NCBI GenBank assembly: GCA_018826295.1
Contig: JAHJZX010000012.1
Span: forward strand, 62,001 to 126,000
DNA: 64,000 bases
From: Gammaproteobacteria bacterium
GTDB lineage: Bacteria > Pseudomonadota > Gammaproteobacteria > Enterobacterales > Alteromonadaceae
Direction: 5' to 3'
Below, piece by piece: positions 35,682 through 42,808 of this stretch. Numbering within the stretch: position 1 is the first letter of the stretch; each line of letters starts with the position of its first letter. The notes under the pieces are model-generated. The model searched no databases, was not told the DNA's origin, and worked only from the letters and a program-made list of their open reading frames with translations. A program made the translations under genes and the position numbers.

Positions 35682-35690
35682 CAAGTTGCC
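35679..35690 (+). repeat. TAACAAGTTGCC repeat, downstream copy
   Basis: Identical to 35094-35105. Its first three bases are the stop codon of the 2OG oxygenase gene. In integron cassettes the attC site usually begins at or just after the stop codon. Confidence 0.5.
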
Positions 35691-35771
35691 GCACTCTACA
35701 CAACGGTGTGCGCGGCCACGTAACGTCGCGAATGCTTTACGCTATCTACCGCCTACCCTTTAGAGGGCTGC

Positions 35772-35785
35772 TTGATTCACATCAA
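35772..35785. promoter_or_regulatory. FNR box upstream of hemN copy 1
   Basis: TTGAT-TCAC-ATCAA is a perfect FNR consensus. Its centre (35778.5) is 41.5 bases before the start point predicted from the -10 element TATACT at 35808-35813, the textbook class II activator position. A second perfect palindrome, CACATCAAGATGTG (35778-35791), overlaps it. Confidence 0.88.
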
Positions 35786-35807
35786 GATGTGATTCGGCTT
35801 AACTTCG

Positions 35808-35813
35808 TATACT
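35808..35813 (+). promoter_or_regulatory. -10 element of hemN copy 1
   Basis: TATACT lies 22 bases after the FNR box, placing the start point near 35820 and a leader of about 36 bases before the hemN ATG at 35856. Confidence 0.7.
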
Positions 35814-35855
35814 GCGTTTTGGCACAACGTCATCACAGTATAAAACGAGGTCAAG

Positions 35856-37217
35856 ATGCAAGGGTTTAAATGGGACGCCAGGTTAATCGGCAAATACAAT
35901 ATTAATGGCCCGCGTTATACCTCGTACCCAACCGCACTGGCGCTGAACAGCAACTTTGACCGTACGCAAATGCAAACGGCGATAGCGCAAAGCCAGAACG
36001 AACTCAGCTTGTATTTGCATATCCCGTTTTGTCATAAGCTTTGCTATTACTGCGGCTGCAATAAGGTAGTTACCCGCCACCAACATAAAGCCGATATTTA
36101 CCTCGATGCTTTGGCGCAGGAGATGGCGCTGTATCAGCCATTACTAAAGGGTAAAAGCATCAATCAGCTGCATTTAGGCGGCGGCACCCCAACTTTTTTA
36201 ACACAAGTGCAGCTAAGCCGGCTTATGGCGCTGTTGCAGCAACACTTTACCATTGAAGCTGATGCTGAAATCAGCATTGAAATAGATCCGCGCAGCTGCA
36301 GTGACGATAAGCTGCGGCATCTACGCACCCTGGGCTTTAACCGTGTTAGCTTTGGCGTGCAGGATTTAGATGAAAAAGTGCAGATTGCCATTAACCGGCT
36401 GCAGGATACCAATCTTATCCGCCATCAGGTGCAGTTAAGCCGTGAGTTGGGCTTTAGCTCGATTAATCTTGACCTTATCTACGGCCTGCCATTTCAGCAA
36501 AGTGCCAGTTTTGCTGAAACGGTGGAGGAAATTATTCGGCTTAATCCCGATCGGATCTCGTTATTTAGCTATGCGCATATTCCCGAGCGTTTTGCTTCTC
36601 AGCGAAAAATAAGCGATGCCAGCCTGCCGGCTGCGCCGCTAAAGCTTGAGTTGATGCAGTTGGCGATTAATCGCTTTGTCGGCGCCGGTTATCAGTTTAT
36701 CGGCATGGACCACTTTGCTAAGGCAGATGACGCCCTGGCGAAAGCACAACAGGCTGGTAAGCTGCAGCGCAATTTTCAGGGCTACACCAGCGCCGGCCAG
36801 GATGCATTGGTTGGCCTGGGGGTATCCAGTATCAGCCAGGTAAACGGGGTGTTGTGGCAAAACAGTAAAGACTTAGCACAATATTATGCCGCAATAAACC
36901 GCGGCCAGCTGCCGGTAGATCGCGGCTTTAGTTTACATACTGATGACAAACTACGTGCGGCATTAATCAGCCAGCTAATCTGTCATTTCGAACTTGATGT
37001 CGAGGCCTTTAGCCGGCAGTGGCAGCTAAGTGGCTTTTGGCAATACTTTGCTGAAGCATTAGAGCGGCTTACTTCCTTTATGGAAGACGGCCTGGTTGAG
37101 GTGTCTGGCAGGCGGATAAAAGTAACCGACAGTGGCCGGTTGTGGGTACGCAGCATCTGCGCCTGTTTTGATGCCTATCTGACACAAGGCCAACAGCGCT
37201 ATTCTAAGGTCATTTAA
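35856..37217 (+). CDS. hemN: oxygen-independent coproporphyrinogen III oxidase (copy 1)
   Basis: 453 residues. The radical-SAM cluster motif is C-x3-C-x2-C (Cys59, Cys63, Cys66, followed by Cys68) in CHKLCYYCGCNK. GGGTPTFL and the SIEIDPRSC region bind SAM. Length and the N-terminal GPRYTSYPTA signature are those of true HemN, which converts coproporphyrinogen III to protoporphyrinogen IX without oxygen. An FNR class II promoter drives it. A near-identical paralogue is at 52220-53581. Confidence 0.95.
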   Translation: MQGFKWDARLIGKYNINGPRYTSYPTALALNSNFDRTQMQTAIAQSQNELSLYLHIPFCHKLCYYCGCNKVVTRHQHKADIYLDALAQEMALYQPLLKGKSINQLHLGGGTPTFLTQVQLSRLMALLQQHFTIEADAEISIEIDPRSCSDDKLRHLRTLGFNRVSFGVQDLDEKVQIAINRLQDTNLIRHQVQLSRELGFSSINLDLIYGLPFQQSASFAETVEEIIRLNPDRISLFSYAHIPERFASQRKISDASLPAAPLKLELMQLAINRFVGAGYQFIGMDHFAKADDALAKAQQAGKLQRNFQGYTSAGQDALVGLGVSSISQVNGVLWQNSKDLAQYYAAINRGQLPVDRGFSLHTDDKLRAALISQLICHFELDVEAFSRQWQLSGFWQYFAEALERLTSFMEDGLVEVSGRRIKVTDSGRLWVRSICACFDAYLTQGQQRYSKVI

Positions 37218-37258
37218 CTTTGCTGGTGTTTGCGCGCTGGCAGGATATTACTACTGAT

Positions 37259-38533
37259 TTAAGGCGGCAGGGTAACCACCTGATTGCGGCCTTGTTGTTT
37301 GGCTTGATACAGCGCTTTATCGGCACGGGCAAACACTTCATCGAAGTATTCGTCCTGCGTCGCACTGAGGCAGGTTACGCCAATGCTAACACTGGTGCTG
37401 ATGCCTTCAGGTTGCAGTTGTTGCAACGTTTTGCACAGCTGCCTGGCTTTTTCACTGGCGGCATTTAATGTGCAGCCGGTTAATAACACGACAAACTCTT
37501 CGCCGCCAAAACGGGCGATGTATTCATCTTCAGAGCATTGCGCCTGTAAGGCGCTGGCAATACGTTTTAACACCCGATCACCGGTTTGATGGCCATGTTG
37601 ATCGTTAATTTGCTTAAAATGATCAACATCCAGCACCAGCGTGGCTAACGCACTGCGCTGGCGGTTGGCGTCGACAAAACGGCGTTTGGCCAGTTCGGTA
37701 AGAAAATGCCGGTTATATAAACCAGTAAGATGGTCTTTTGTCGCCAGTTCCAACAAGCGTTGCCGTTCACGGGTCAGTTGTTCAACCAGACGGGTGGCGG
37801 ATATCAGGTTATTAATGCGGGCAAAAAGCTCTTCGTCCAGTACAGGTTTGGAAATATAGTCATTGGCACCGGATTGCAGCGCCTGAATGCGCCGGTTGAC
37901 GCTTTCCAGGCTGGTAACGGCCAGGATGGGGGTTTGCACAAAGCGATGATCTGCGCGTAGCTGCTGAATAAACTCAATACCGGTTTCATTATCCTGCAGT
38001 ACGATATCTGTCATGATCAGCTCGTACTTGTGGTTATCAAGCAACTGCAGCGCCTGTTGGATCGAAAACGCATGATCCATCTGTAATCCAAGCCGTTTTA
38101 GTTTGGCATCTGTCGCTTTGGCCACCGTCAAACTGTCTTCCAGGTACAGCGCTTTACCGCTAATGTTGTATCGGAAAGGCCCCAGAGGGATCAGCGAATG
38201 CAGGCTTTCCTCTAACCGCGGCAAATCATCTTTACGAATAATATCGCTGGCACCGGCAGTCAGTGCTGATGACAGCAACTCCGGATCGGTCTCGGAGGTA
38301 ACAATAAAGATCGGCACCTCGCTGTCACGCTGCCGGACATGCTGACAAAAGTCGATACCGGTTAAATCGGGCAGATACATGGCAACGCAAATCATCTGAA
38401 AACGTTGCTGGGTTAACGCCCGAAAGCCGGCAGTTGCCGAGTCGACAAAACTCAATTGAAAATCGTAGCTTTGCAGCATGCGGGACAAAATACGCTGATA
38501 AGTCGGGCTGGGTTCCACAATCAGTGCGTGCAT
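37259..38533 (-). CDS. double-receiver diguanylate cyclase (REC-REC-GGDEF)
   Basis: 424 residues. REC1 (1-115) has ICVAMYLPDLTG where the phospho-accepting aspartate should be, and VEPS in place of the acidic pair, so it is probably not phosphorylated. REC2 (about 127-240) retains Asp176 in LIMTDIVL. The cyclase domain carries GGEEF at 343-347 with RDHLTGLYNR-like DHLTGLYNR, and makes c-di-GMP. The RxxD product-inhibition motif is not seen before GGEEF. The layout resembles PleD-type regulators. It is convergent with hemN. Confidence 0.92.
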   Translation of the reverse strand: MHALIVEPSPTYQRILSRMLQSYDFQLSFVDSATAGFRALTQQRFQMICVAMYLPDLTGIDFCQHVRQRDSEVPIFIVTSETDPELLSSALTAGASDIIRKDDLPRLEESLHSLIPLGPFRYNISGKALYLEDSLTVAKATDAKLKRLGLQMDHAFSIQQALQLLDNHKYELIMTDIVLQDNETGIEFIQQLRADHRFVQTPILAVTSLESVNRRIQALQSGANDYISKPVLDEELFARINNLISATRLVEQLTRERQRLLELATKDHLTGLYNRHFLTELAKRRFVDANRQRSALATLVLDVDHFKQINDQHGHQTGDRVLKRIASALQAQCSEDEYIARFGGEEFVVLLTGCTLNAASEKARQLCKTLQQLQPEGISTSVSIGVTCLSATQDEYFDEVFARADKALYQAKQQGRNQVVTLPP

Positions 38534-38752
38534 GCAGTTGCCTTGAGTTGGTGATGGAGTATTAAGTTTATCGCAAGATGGTGATAGTGTGAAAAAAATG
38601 CTGCAAAAATATGCTGTTGTAATTTTGCCTATTGTTAGCAGTCAAGCACGTTGGCTCATACCGCAGCAGAGACACAACTTACGGCACTGCAATTACCTTG
38701 TCTGATTAAGCAAGATAAAGGCAAGGACCTGGCAGCATAAGATAGCAGAAAC

Positions 38753-38781
38753 AAAAACGCCACCGTTAAGGTGGCGTTTTT
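38753..38781. terminator. bidirectional terminator next to tRNA fragment
   Basis: AAAAACGCCACC-GTTAA-GGTGGCGTTTTT is a strong stem with A and T tracts on both sides. It lies 11 bases beyond the CCA end of the tRNA-Val fragment (minus strand), where a tRNA terminator is expected. Confidence 0.85.
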
Positions 38782-38792
38782 GTTAGAATTTT

Positions 38793-38838
38793 TGGTGCGT
38801 CCTAGTGGACTCGAACCACCGGCCCCACCATGTCAAGG
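38793..38838 (-). tRNA. 3' half of tRNA-Val(GAC), truncated
   Basis: On the minus strand the sequence runs from the anticodon loop (CCTTGACATGG) through the T arm (GGTGGTTCGAGTCCAC) to the discriminator base and encoded CCA (GGACGCACCA). This matches the 3' half of enterobacterial tRNA-Val(GAC) as I remember it. Upstream of the anticodon stem the match stops: GGTGG is replaced by a run of G and no D arm or acceptor 5' strand follows. It cannot fold as a tRNA. The fragment looks like the duplicated 3' end left at the far attachment site of an integrated element. Confidence 0.8.
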
Positions 38839-39028
38839 GGGGGGAGTGCGTTCAAAAAACGGTAATCTCACTATCTTGCAGCTAAAACCACGTAAAAACG
38901 GGGGGGCATAAGCTTCAAATGTTTCGTTACTATTACAGGATAATTTAACGGTACTTTTGTAATGCAGACCTATAAATGCTGAACAATTTAATTTCGCATT
39001 TACAGGCCTGATTGCACTCGCTTTATGG
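38839..39028. other. unassigned sequence between tRNA fragment and ric
   Basis: No credible gene. It holds two runs of seven to eight G (38837-38844 and 38900-38906), unusual for this window. No integrase remnant was recognised. Confidence 0.4.
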
Positions 39029-39748
39029 TTACTGACAACTACCACAACAGACCTGCCCCTCTGCGCCATGAGCGGGCTTGTCATGCCATTGCACAAACAA
39101 AATCTCATTTTCCAGCAGTATGTGCTGCATCAGGTCTTCTTTTAACTCTTTTAACCCAAGGTACAAAGCTGTCCAGGTATTGCAGGCATCTGCAGGTAGT
39201 GTGATATTGTTGGTCAACTTGTCTAGTACTTCCAGTGCATCGCCATGTTGCAGATGTTCTTCTTCCATCACGCTTATTGGCCCTGACGGATAAATGCCAC
39301 CTGCTAACATCGGGAACAGGATCTGCTCCTCTTTCATCATATGGCTTTCGAGCTCCTGGTACATATCGTCGAGATGATCAGTAAGCCCGGTCGGGCATTG
39401 TGGGTCGTCAATATGGACGTGCTCTACCCGGCGTGCAAGGCGAATTAACTCGGGTAACTGGCGACGATGGCGCTCATGAAATCGCTCGAGTATATAGGCA
39501 ATCAACTCTTTCACCGGTTTGCTTCGCCAGTCGGTAAAACTAATATCCTGCTGTTGTAGTTGCTCCAGCGCACTAAGCACTGCAGCTGGATCAAGCTGTT
39601 TTTTGGCCAGAGCGTCGGCCAGGCTTTGTTTTCCGCCGCAGCAGAAATCCAGTTTGTATTGATGAAATACCGCAGTGGCGCCGGCAATGCTGGTTGCCAA
39701 ATGTCCAAGCGATTGCTCTAGTAAAGGTAAGACGGCTACCGAACTCAT
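39029..39748 (-). CDS. ytfE: RIC (YtfE/ScdA/NorA) di-iron protein, repair of iron centres
   Basis: About 239 residues. The N-terminal ScdA domain has the hallmark YKLDFCCGGKQSL. The haemerythrin-like bundle supplies histidines and glutamates for a di-iron site (ERFHERHRRQLPEL, ESHMMKEEQILFPML, HLQHGDAL, HILLENEILF). It repairs Fe-S clusters damaged by NO or sequesters NO. The C-terminus ends in an extra CCGSCQ. ATG at 39748 has AGGAG seven bases upstream and gives the usual RIC start. It is divergent from norR, with a sigma-54 promoter and NorR enhancers between them. Confidence 0.93.
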   Translation of the reverse strand: MSSVAVLPLLEQSLGHLATSIAGATAVFHQYKLDFCCGGKQSLADALAKKQLDPAAVLSALEQLQQQDISFTDWRSKPVKELIAYILERFHERHRRQLPELIRLARRVEHVHIDDPQCPTGLTDHLDDMYQELESHMMKEEQILFPMLAGGIYPSGPISVMEEEHLQHGDALEVLDKLTNNITLPADACNTWTALYLGLKELKEDLMQHILLENEILFVQWHDKPAHGAEGQVCCGSCQ

Positions 39749-39786
39749 AAAAACACTCCTGACTTTCAAGTTTCTGTTTGCACAAT

Positions 39787-39805
39787 CGTGATGCGTTTAA
39801 TCACG
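39787..39805. promoter_or_regulatory. CGTGAT-N7-ATCACG inverted repeat in ric leader
   Basis: Perfect six-base arms. It falls about 8-26 bases downstream of the start point predicted from the sigma-54 element, so it could be a repressor site (for example for another NO or redox regulator) or a leader hairpin. Confidence 0.4.
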
Positions 39806-39824
39806 TAATTTCCAGCAACAAAGA

Positions 39825-39839
39825 GCAAGAGCCAGGCCA
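39825..39839 (-). promoter_or_regulatory. sigma-54 promoter of ric
   Basis: On the minus strand TGGCCTGGCTCTTGC matches the -24/-12 consensus TGGC-N7-TTGC exactly in its fixed bases, with GG and GC ten bases apart. It lies 77 bases before the ric start codon. Confidence 0.8.
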
Positions 39840-39880
39840 AAACTACCACCTTTGATTTATATAGCTTTATTCTGCTGTAT

Positions 39881-39935
39881 GGTACATTTCACCCGGCTTG
39901 CGAAGGGTAAAAAACACCTGGGGGTAAAAAGTACC
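39881..39935. promoter_or_regulatory. three NorR enhancer sites upstream of ric
   Basis: GGT-N7-ACC occurs at 39881-39893, 39906-39918 and 39923-39935 (spacings 25 and 17 bases). This is the core reported for NorR binding. They end one base before the norR start codon, 42 bases upstream of the sigma-54 element. A similar triplet with spacings 25 and 18 lies before norB. Confidence 0.82.
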
Positions 39936-41462
39936 ATGCTACAGGAAAGCTTAATTGCCGATTTAGTTACTGAACTGCCTGCAGCTGTGCGATTGCAGCG
40001 TTTGGTCAGTACGCTGTGTAACCATTTCAACTGCGGTGCAGTGGGTTTATTGCGGCTTGAGCACGATGTTTTAAAGCCGGTAGCACTGCATGGACTGGTG
40101 CGTGAGGCACAGGGGCGTCGTTTTGTTGTAGCGCAGCACCCAAGGCTGGCGGCTATTCTGGCCAGCAGAAATCCGGTTCGCTTTGAGCCAGAATCCGAGT
40201 TACCTGATCCATACGATGGTTTACTTGCCGAGCAGCCCGGTTCAGCCCTGCCGGTGCATGACTGCATGGGTATTGCGCTGTATGTCGAAGGGCGATGCTG
40301 GGGTGTCTTAACGCTGGATGCACTGGAGGCCGGAAATTTTTCACCTGCAGCAGTATATGAATTGCAACGTTACAGTTTGCTGGTTGAAGCGGCAGTGCGC
40401 ATGACAGAGTTAGAGCAAGCAAACCGCGCACTAAGGTTGAACCATCAGACTGATGAGCAATCGTTTGAGCCAAGAGCGAAGCAAGGGTATGAGTTAATTG
40501 GGCAAAGCTCTGCGATTACAAAAATATTGCAGGAACTAAGCGTAGTGGCTACCTCTGATTTGCCGGTATTGTTGCTTGGCGAAACCGGTGTGGGTAAAGA
40601 GCTATTTGCAAGGCATTTACATCGGAATTCAAACCGTGCCAAACAAGCTATGGTATATATCAACTGTGCTGCATTGCCGGAAAGCCTGGCTGAAAGTGAA
40701 TTATTTGGCCATTGCAAAGGGGCATTCTCGGGCGCACATTCAGAACGTGCCGGCCGCTTTGAAGCCGCCGATGGCGGCAGCTTATTTTTAGATGAGGTCG
40801 GCGAGCTGCCGCTGTCGGTGCAGGCCAAATTGCTACGCGTACTGCAAAATGGTGAAATTCAGCGGCTGGGTTCAGATAAAACCCGCACCGTTAATGTGCG
40901 TTTGGTCGCCGCCACTAACCGTGATTTAAAACAGCAGGTGAAAAGCGGCGAGTTTCGCGCAGACTTGTATCACCGCTTGTCGGTATATCCATTACCGATA
41001 CCGCCACTACGGGAACGGCCGGATGACATTCCGCTACTGGCCGGCCACTTTTTAGAGTTAAACCGCAGTCGTCTGGGCTTGCGTGCGCTGCGTTTATCAG
41101 GTGATGCCGAGCTGGCCTTGCTTAGCTATAACTGGCCGGGCAATGTACGTGAGCTGGAGCATGTGATCAGCCGTGCTGCGATTAAAGCGCTTAGTCAGGG
41201 GGCCAGTCGTGCCGATATTGTTACGCTGGAAGCTGCGCTACTGGATATTGATTCAGTGCCGGCAACTCTCATTCACAAGGAGCAAAACGATACTTCTGCT
41301 TTCAATGGTATTGCGCTTAAGCCTGCGGTAAACCAATTACAGCGGCAAATGATACAGCATGCCCTCGTACAACATGATGGCAGTTGGTCGCTTGCTGCCC
41401 GCCAGCTTGAGGTAGACCCGAGCAACTTACACAAGTTAGCCCAGCGGCTGGGATTAAAATAG
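39936..41462 (+). CDS. norR: NO-responsive sigma-54 activator NorR
   Basis: 508 residues. The N-terminal GAF domain has SELPDPYDGL and the downstream HDC motif, giving Asp91, Asp94, His108 and Cys110 at places that match the non-haem iron ligands proposed for E. coli NorR. The AAA+ domain has Walker A GETGVGKE (about 214-221) and GAFSGA (about 262-267; the usual form is GAFTGA, here Thr to Ser). The C-terminus is a Fis-type helix-turn-helix. ATG at 39936 aligns with known NorR N-termini; the longer ORF from 39852 overlaps the enhancers. Confidence 0.95.
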   Translation: MLQESLIADLVTELPAAVRLQRLVSTLCNHFNCGAVGLLRLEHDVLKPVALHGLVREAQGRRFVVAQHPRLAAILASRNPVRFEPESELPDPYDGLLAEQPGSALPVHDCMGIALYVEGRCWGVLTLDALEAGNFSPAAVYELQRYSLLVEAAVRMTELEQANRALRLNHQTDEQSFEPRAKQGYELIGQSSAITKILQELSVVATSDLPVLLLGETGVGKELFARHLHRNSNRAKQAMVYINCAALPESLAESELFGHCKGAFSGAHSERAGRFEAADGGSLFLDEVGELPLSVQAKLLRVLQNGEIQRLGSDKTRTVNVRLVAATNRDLKQQVKSGEFRADLYHRLSVYPLPIPPLRERPDDIPLLAGHFLELNRSRLGLRALRLSGDAELALLSYNWPGNVRELEHVISRAAIKALSQGASRADIVTLEAALLDIDSVPATLIHKEQNDTSAFNGIALKPAVNQLQRQMIQHALVQHDGSWSLAARQLEVDPSNLHKLAQRLGLK

Positions 41463-41515
41463 TGCCAAATTGTGTAGCGTTAACGAACAATCCGCTGCGG
41501 GAAAGGACAAAAAAT

Positions 41516-42310
41516 ATGACTGCATCTGAAAAACCAGACATGCTAAGTGCTGCTCAGGCTATGCGCTATAGCCGTCAGTTAATGTTGCCCGCAATGGACT
41601 TTCGTGGACAGGAAGCACTGCTGGCTAGTAAAGTGCTGGTGATTGGTATGGGCGGGTTGGGCTGTGCAGCTGCGCCTTATCTTGTCGCAAGTGGCGTTGG
41701 TAATATTACTCTGGTTGATAATGATACCGTTGATAGTAGCAACTTGCAGCGGCAAATACTGTATCGCGAAGCTGATATCGGCAGCAGCAAGGCGGAGCAA
41801 GCAGCGGCCAGTTTGACGCAGTTAAATAGCAGCATCAATATTAATGCTCTTTGCCAGCGTTTAACCGCTGAAGATTTGAATGAGATGGTGCCACATTACT
41901 CACTGGTAATGGATTGCACGGATAACCTTGCAAGCCGCAATGCCATAAATGCGGCCTGTGTTAGGGCTAAAGTGCCGCTGATTAGCGGGGCTGCCATACG
42001 TTTTGAAGGGCAAGTGGCCTGTTTTGACATGCAGGGCAATGGGGCCTGTTATCACTGCTTAAGCCAGTTGTTTGGTGAGCAGCAACTCACCTGTATGGAA
42101 GCGGGTATTTTAAGCCCGGTTGTTGGTGTTATTGGTGTAATGCAGGCACTTGAAGCTGTGAAAGCTCTCGCTGGCGTGGGAACTCCTCTTTATGGCAAGC
42201 TACAGCTGTTCGACGCCTTAAGTGGGCAGTGGCAGCAGTTTAACCTGGGCAAAGACCCGCAGTGCGCTGTGTGCAGCAAGTCTGGGCATGGCCAAGTTGA
42301 ACGAGGTTAG
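41516..42310 (+). CDS. moeB: ThiF/MoeB/HesA-type adenylyltransferase (copy 2)
   Basis: 264 residues, closely similar to the protein at 18658-19413 over its whole length: MRYSRQLMLPA, GMGGLGCAAAPYL, NLQRQILYREADIG, CYHCLSQLFGEQQLTCMEAG. The zinc cysteines are CYHC and CAVC. In this setting, next to nar and mog genes, MoeB function (sulfur transfer for molybdopterin) is the better guess. ATG at 41516 with AGGA upstream is preferred to 41462. It lies 53 bases after norR on the same strand. Confidence 0.87.
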   Translation: MTASEKPDMLSAAQAMRYSRQLMLPAMDFRGQEALLASKVLVIGMGGLGCAAAPYLVASGVGNITLVDNDTVDSSNLQRQILYREADIGSSKAEQAAASLTQLNSSININALCQRLTAEDLNEMVPHYSLVMDCTDNLASRNAINAACVRAKVPLISGAAIRFEGQVACFDMQGNGACYHCLSQLFGEQQLTCMEAGILSPVVGVIGVMQALEAVKALAGVGTPLYGKLQLFDALSGQWQQFNLGKDPQCAVCSKSGHGQVERG

Positions 42311-42696
42311 TCTGAACATGGCTTTGCTAGTTGAGGCAATATATCGCTATGCACCATTTGCAGCAGTTTATAGGCATCGTCTAAACCGCAGTTTTCATGC
42401 TCGCGCTTTTTATAGCCTAGTGTGGTTAGCTCTATGTGCCAGGTGGGCACTACGTCTACTGTGACCAGGGTTTGTTTAACGCAATTAAGCGGGCAGCCGT
42501 CTACCGCCAGTATTGGCCGGCCGGACTGGGCCACTTTTACCAGTTGCTTTACCTTACCGCCGACGCCGGCAATACAAGACATTTGTGCCGAGCCTTCGCG
42601 GTCTAGCACCACAGCTAAATCGTTGGCCAACTGGGCCACATTCGAGCAGCCAGAGCAGGCATAAACCAGCGGTTTGTCATCGTAGTGGTTGGGCAT
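42307..42696 (-). CDS. DGC-domain putative zinc-binding protein
   Basis: 129 residues with cysteine pairs typical of this family: YACSGCSNVAQ, SCIAGVGGKV and DGCPLNCVKQTL. Members are small proteins thought to bind zinc and often lie near nitrate, metal or anaerobic genes; the role is unknown. GGAG precedes the ATG. A class II FNR promoter lies directly upstream. The stop overlaps that of moeB copy 2 on the other strand. Confidence 0.88.
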   Translation of the reverse strand: MPNHYDDKPLVYACSGCSNVAQLANDLAVVLDREGSAQMSCIAGVGGKVKQLVKVAQSGRPILAVDGCPLNCVKQTLVTVDVVPTWHIELTTLGYKKREHENCGLDDAYKLLQMVHSDILPQLAKPCSD

Positions 42697-42730
42697 GGTG
42701 TTGGCTCCGTTAACAGTAGATCATTGCTCT

Positions 42731-42736
42731 AGTGTA
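42731..42736 (-). promoter_or_regulatory. -10 element of the DGC gene
   Basis: TACACT on the minus strand places the start point near 42723, exactly 41.5 bases from the centre of the FNR box at 42758-42771. Confidence 0.65.
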
Positions 42737-42757
42737 AAAGCCATAGCAGGGGGCGGC

Positions 42758-42771
42758 TTGATATAAATCAA
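42758..42771. promoter_or_regulatory. FNR box upstream of DGC gene
   Basis: TTGAT-ATAA-ATCAA is a perfect FNR consensus, 61 bases before the DGC start (42696), at the class II position relative to the TACACT element. Confidence 0.88.
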
Positions 42772-42808
42772 AGCCGCAGCAGCCTTACCCCTTCAGAGGT
42801 AACAACCA

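Noticed and set aside
38793-38838. Intact tRNA-Val gene
   Set aside because: The acceptor 5' strand, D arm and the 5' side of the anticodon stem are missing.
38833-39108. Minus-strand ORF of 91 codons over the tRNA fragment and the ric 3' end
   Set aside because: It overlaps ric out of frame, starts inside it, and its translation has no domain-like pattern.
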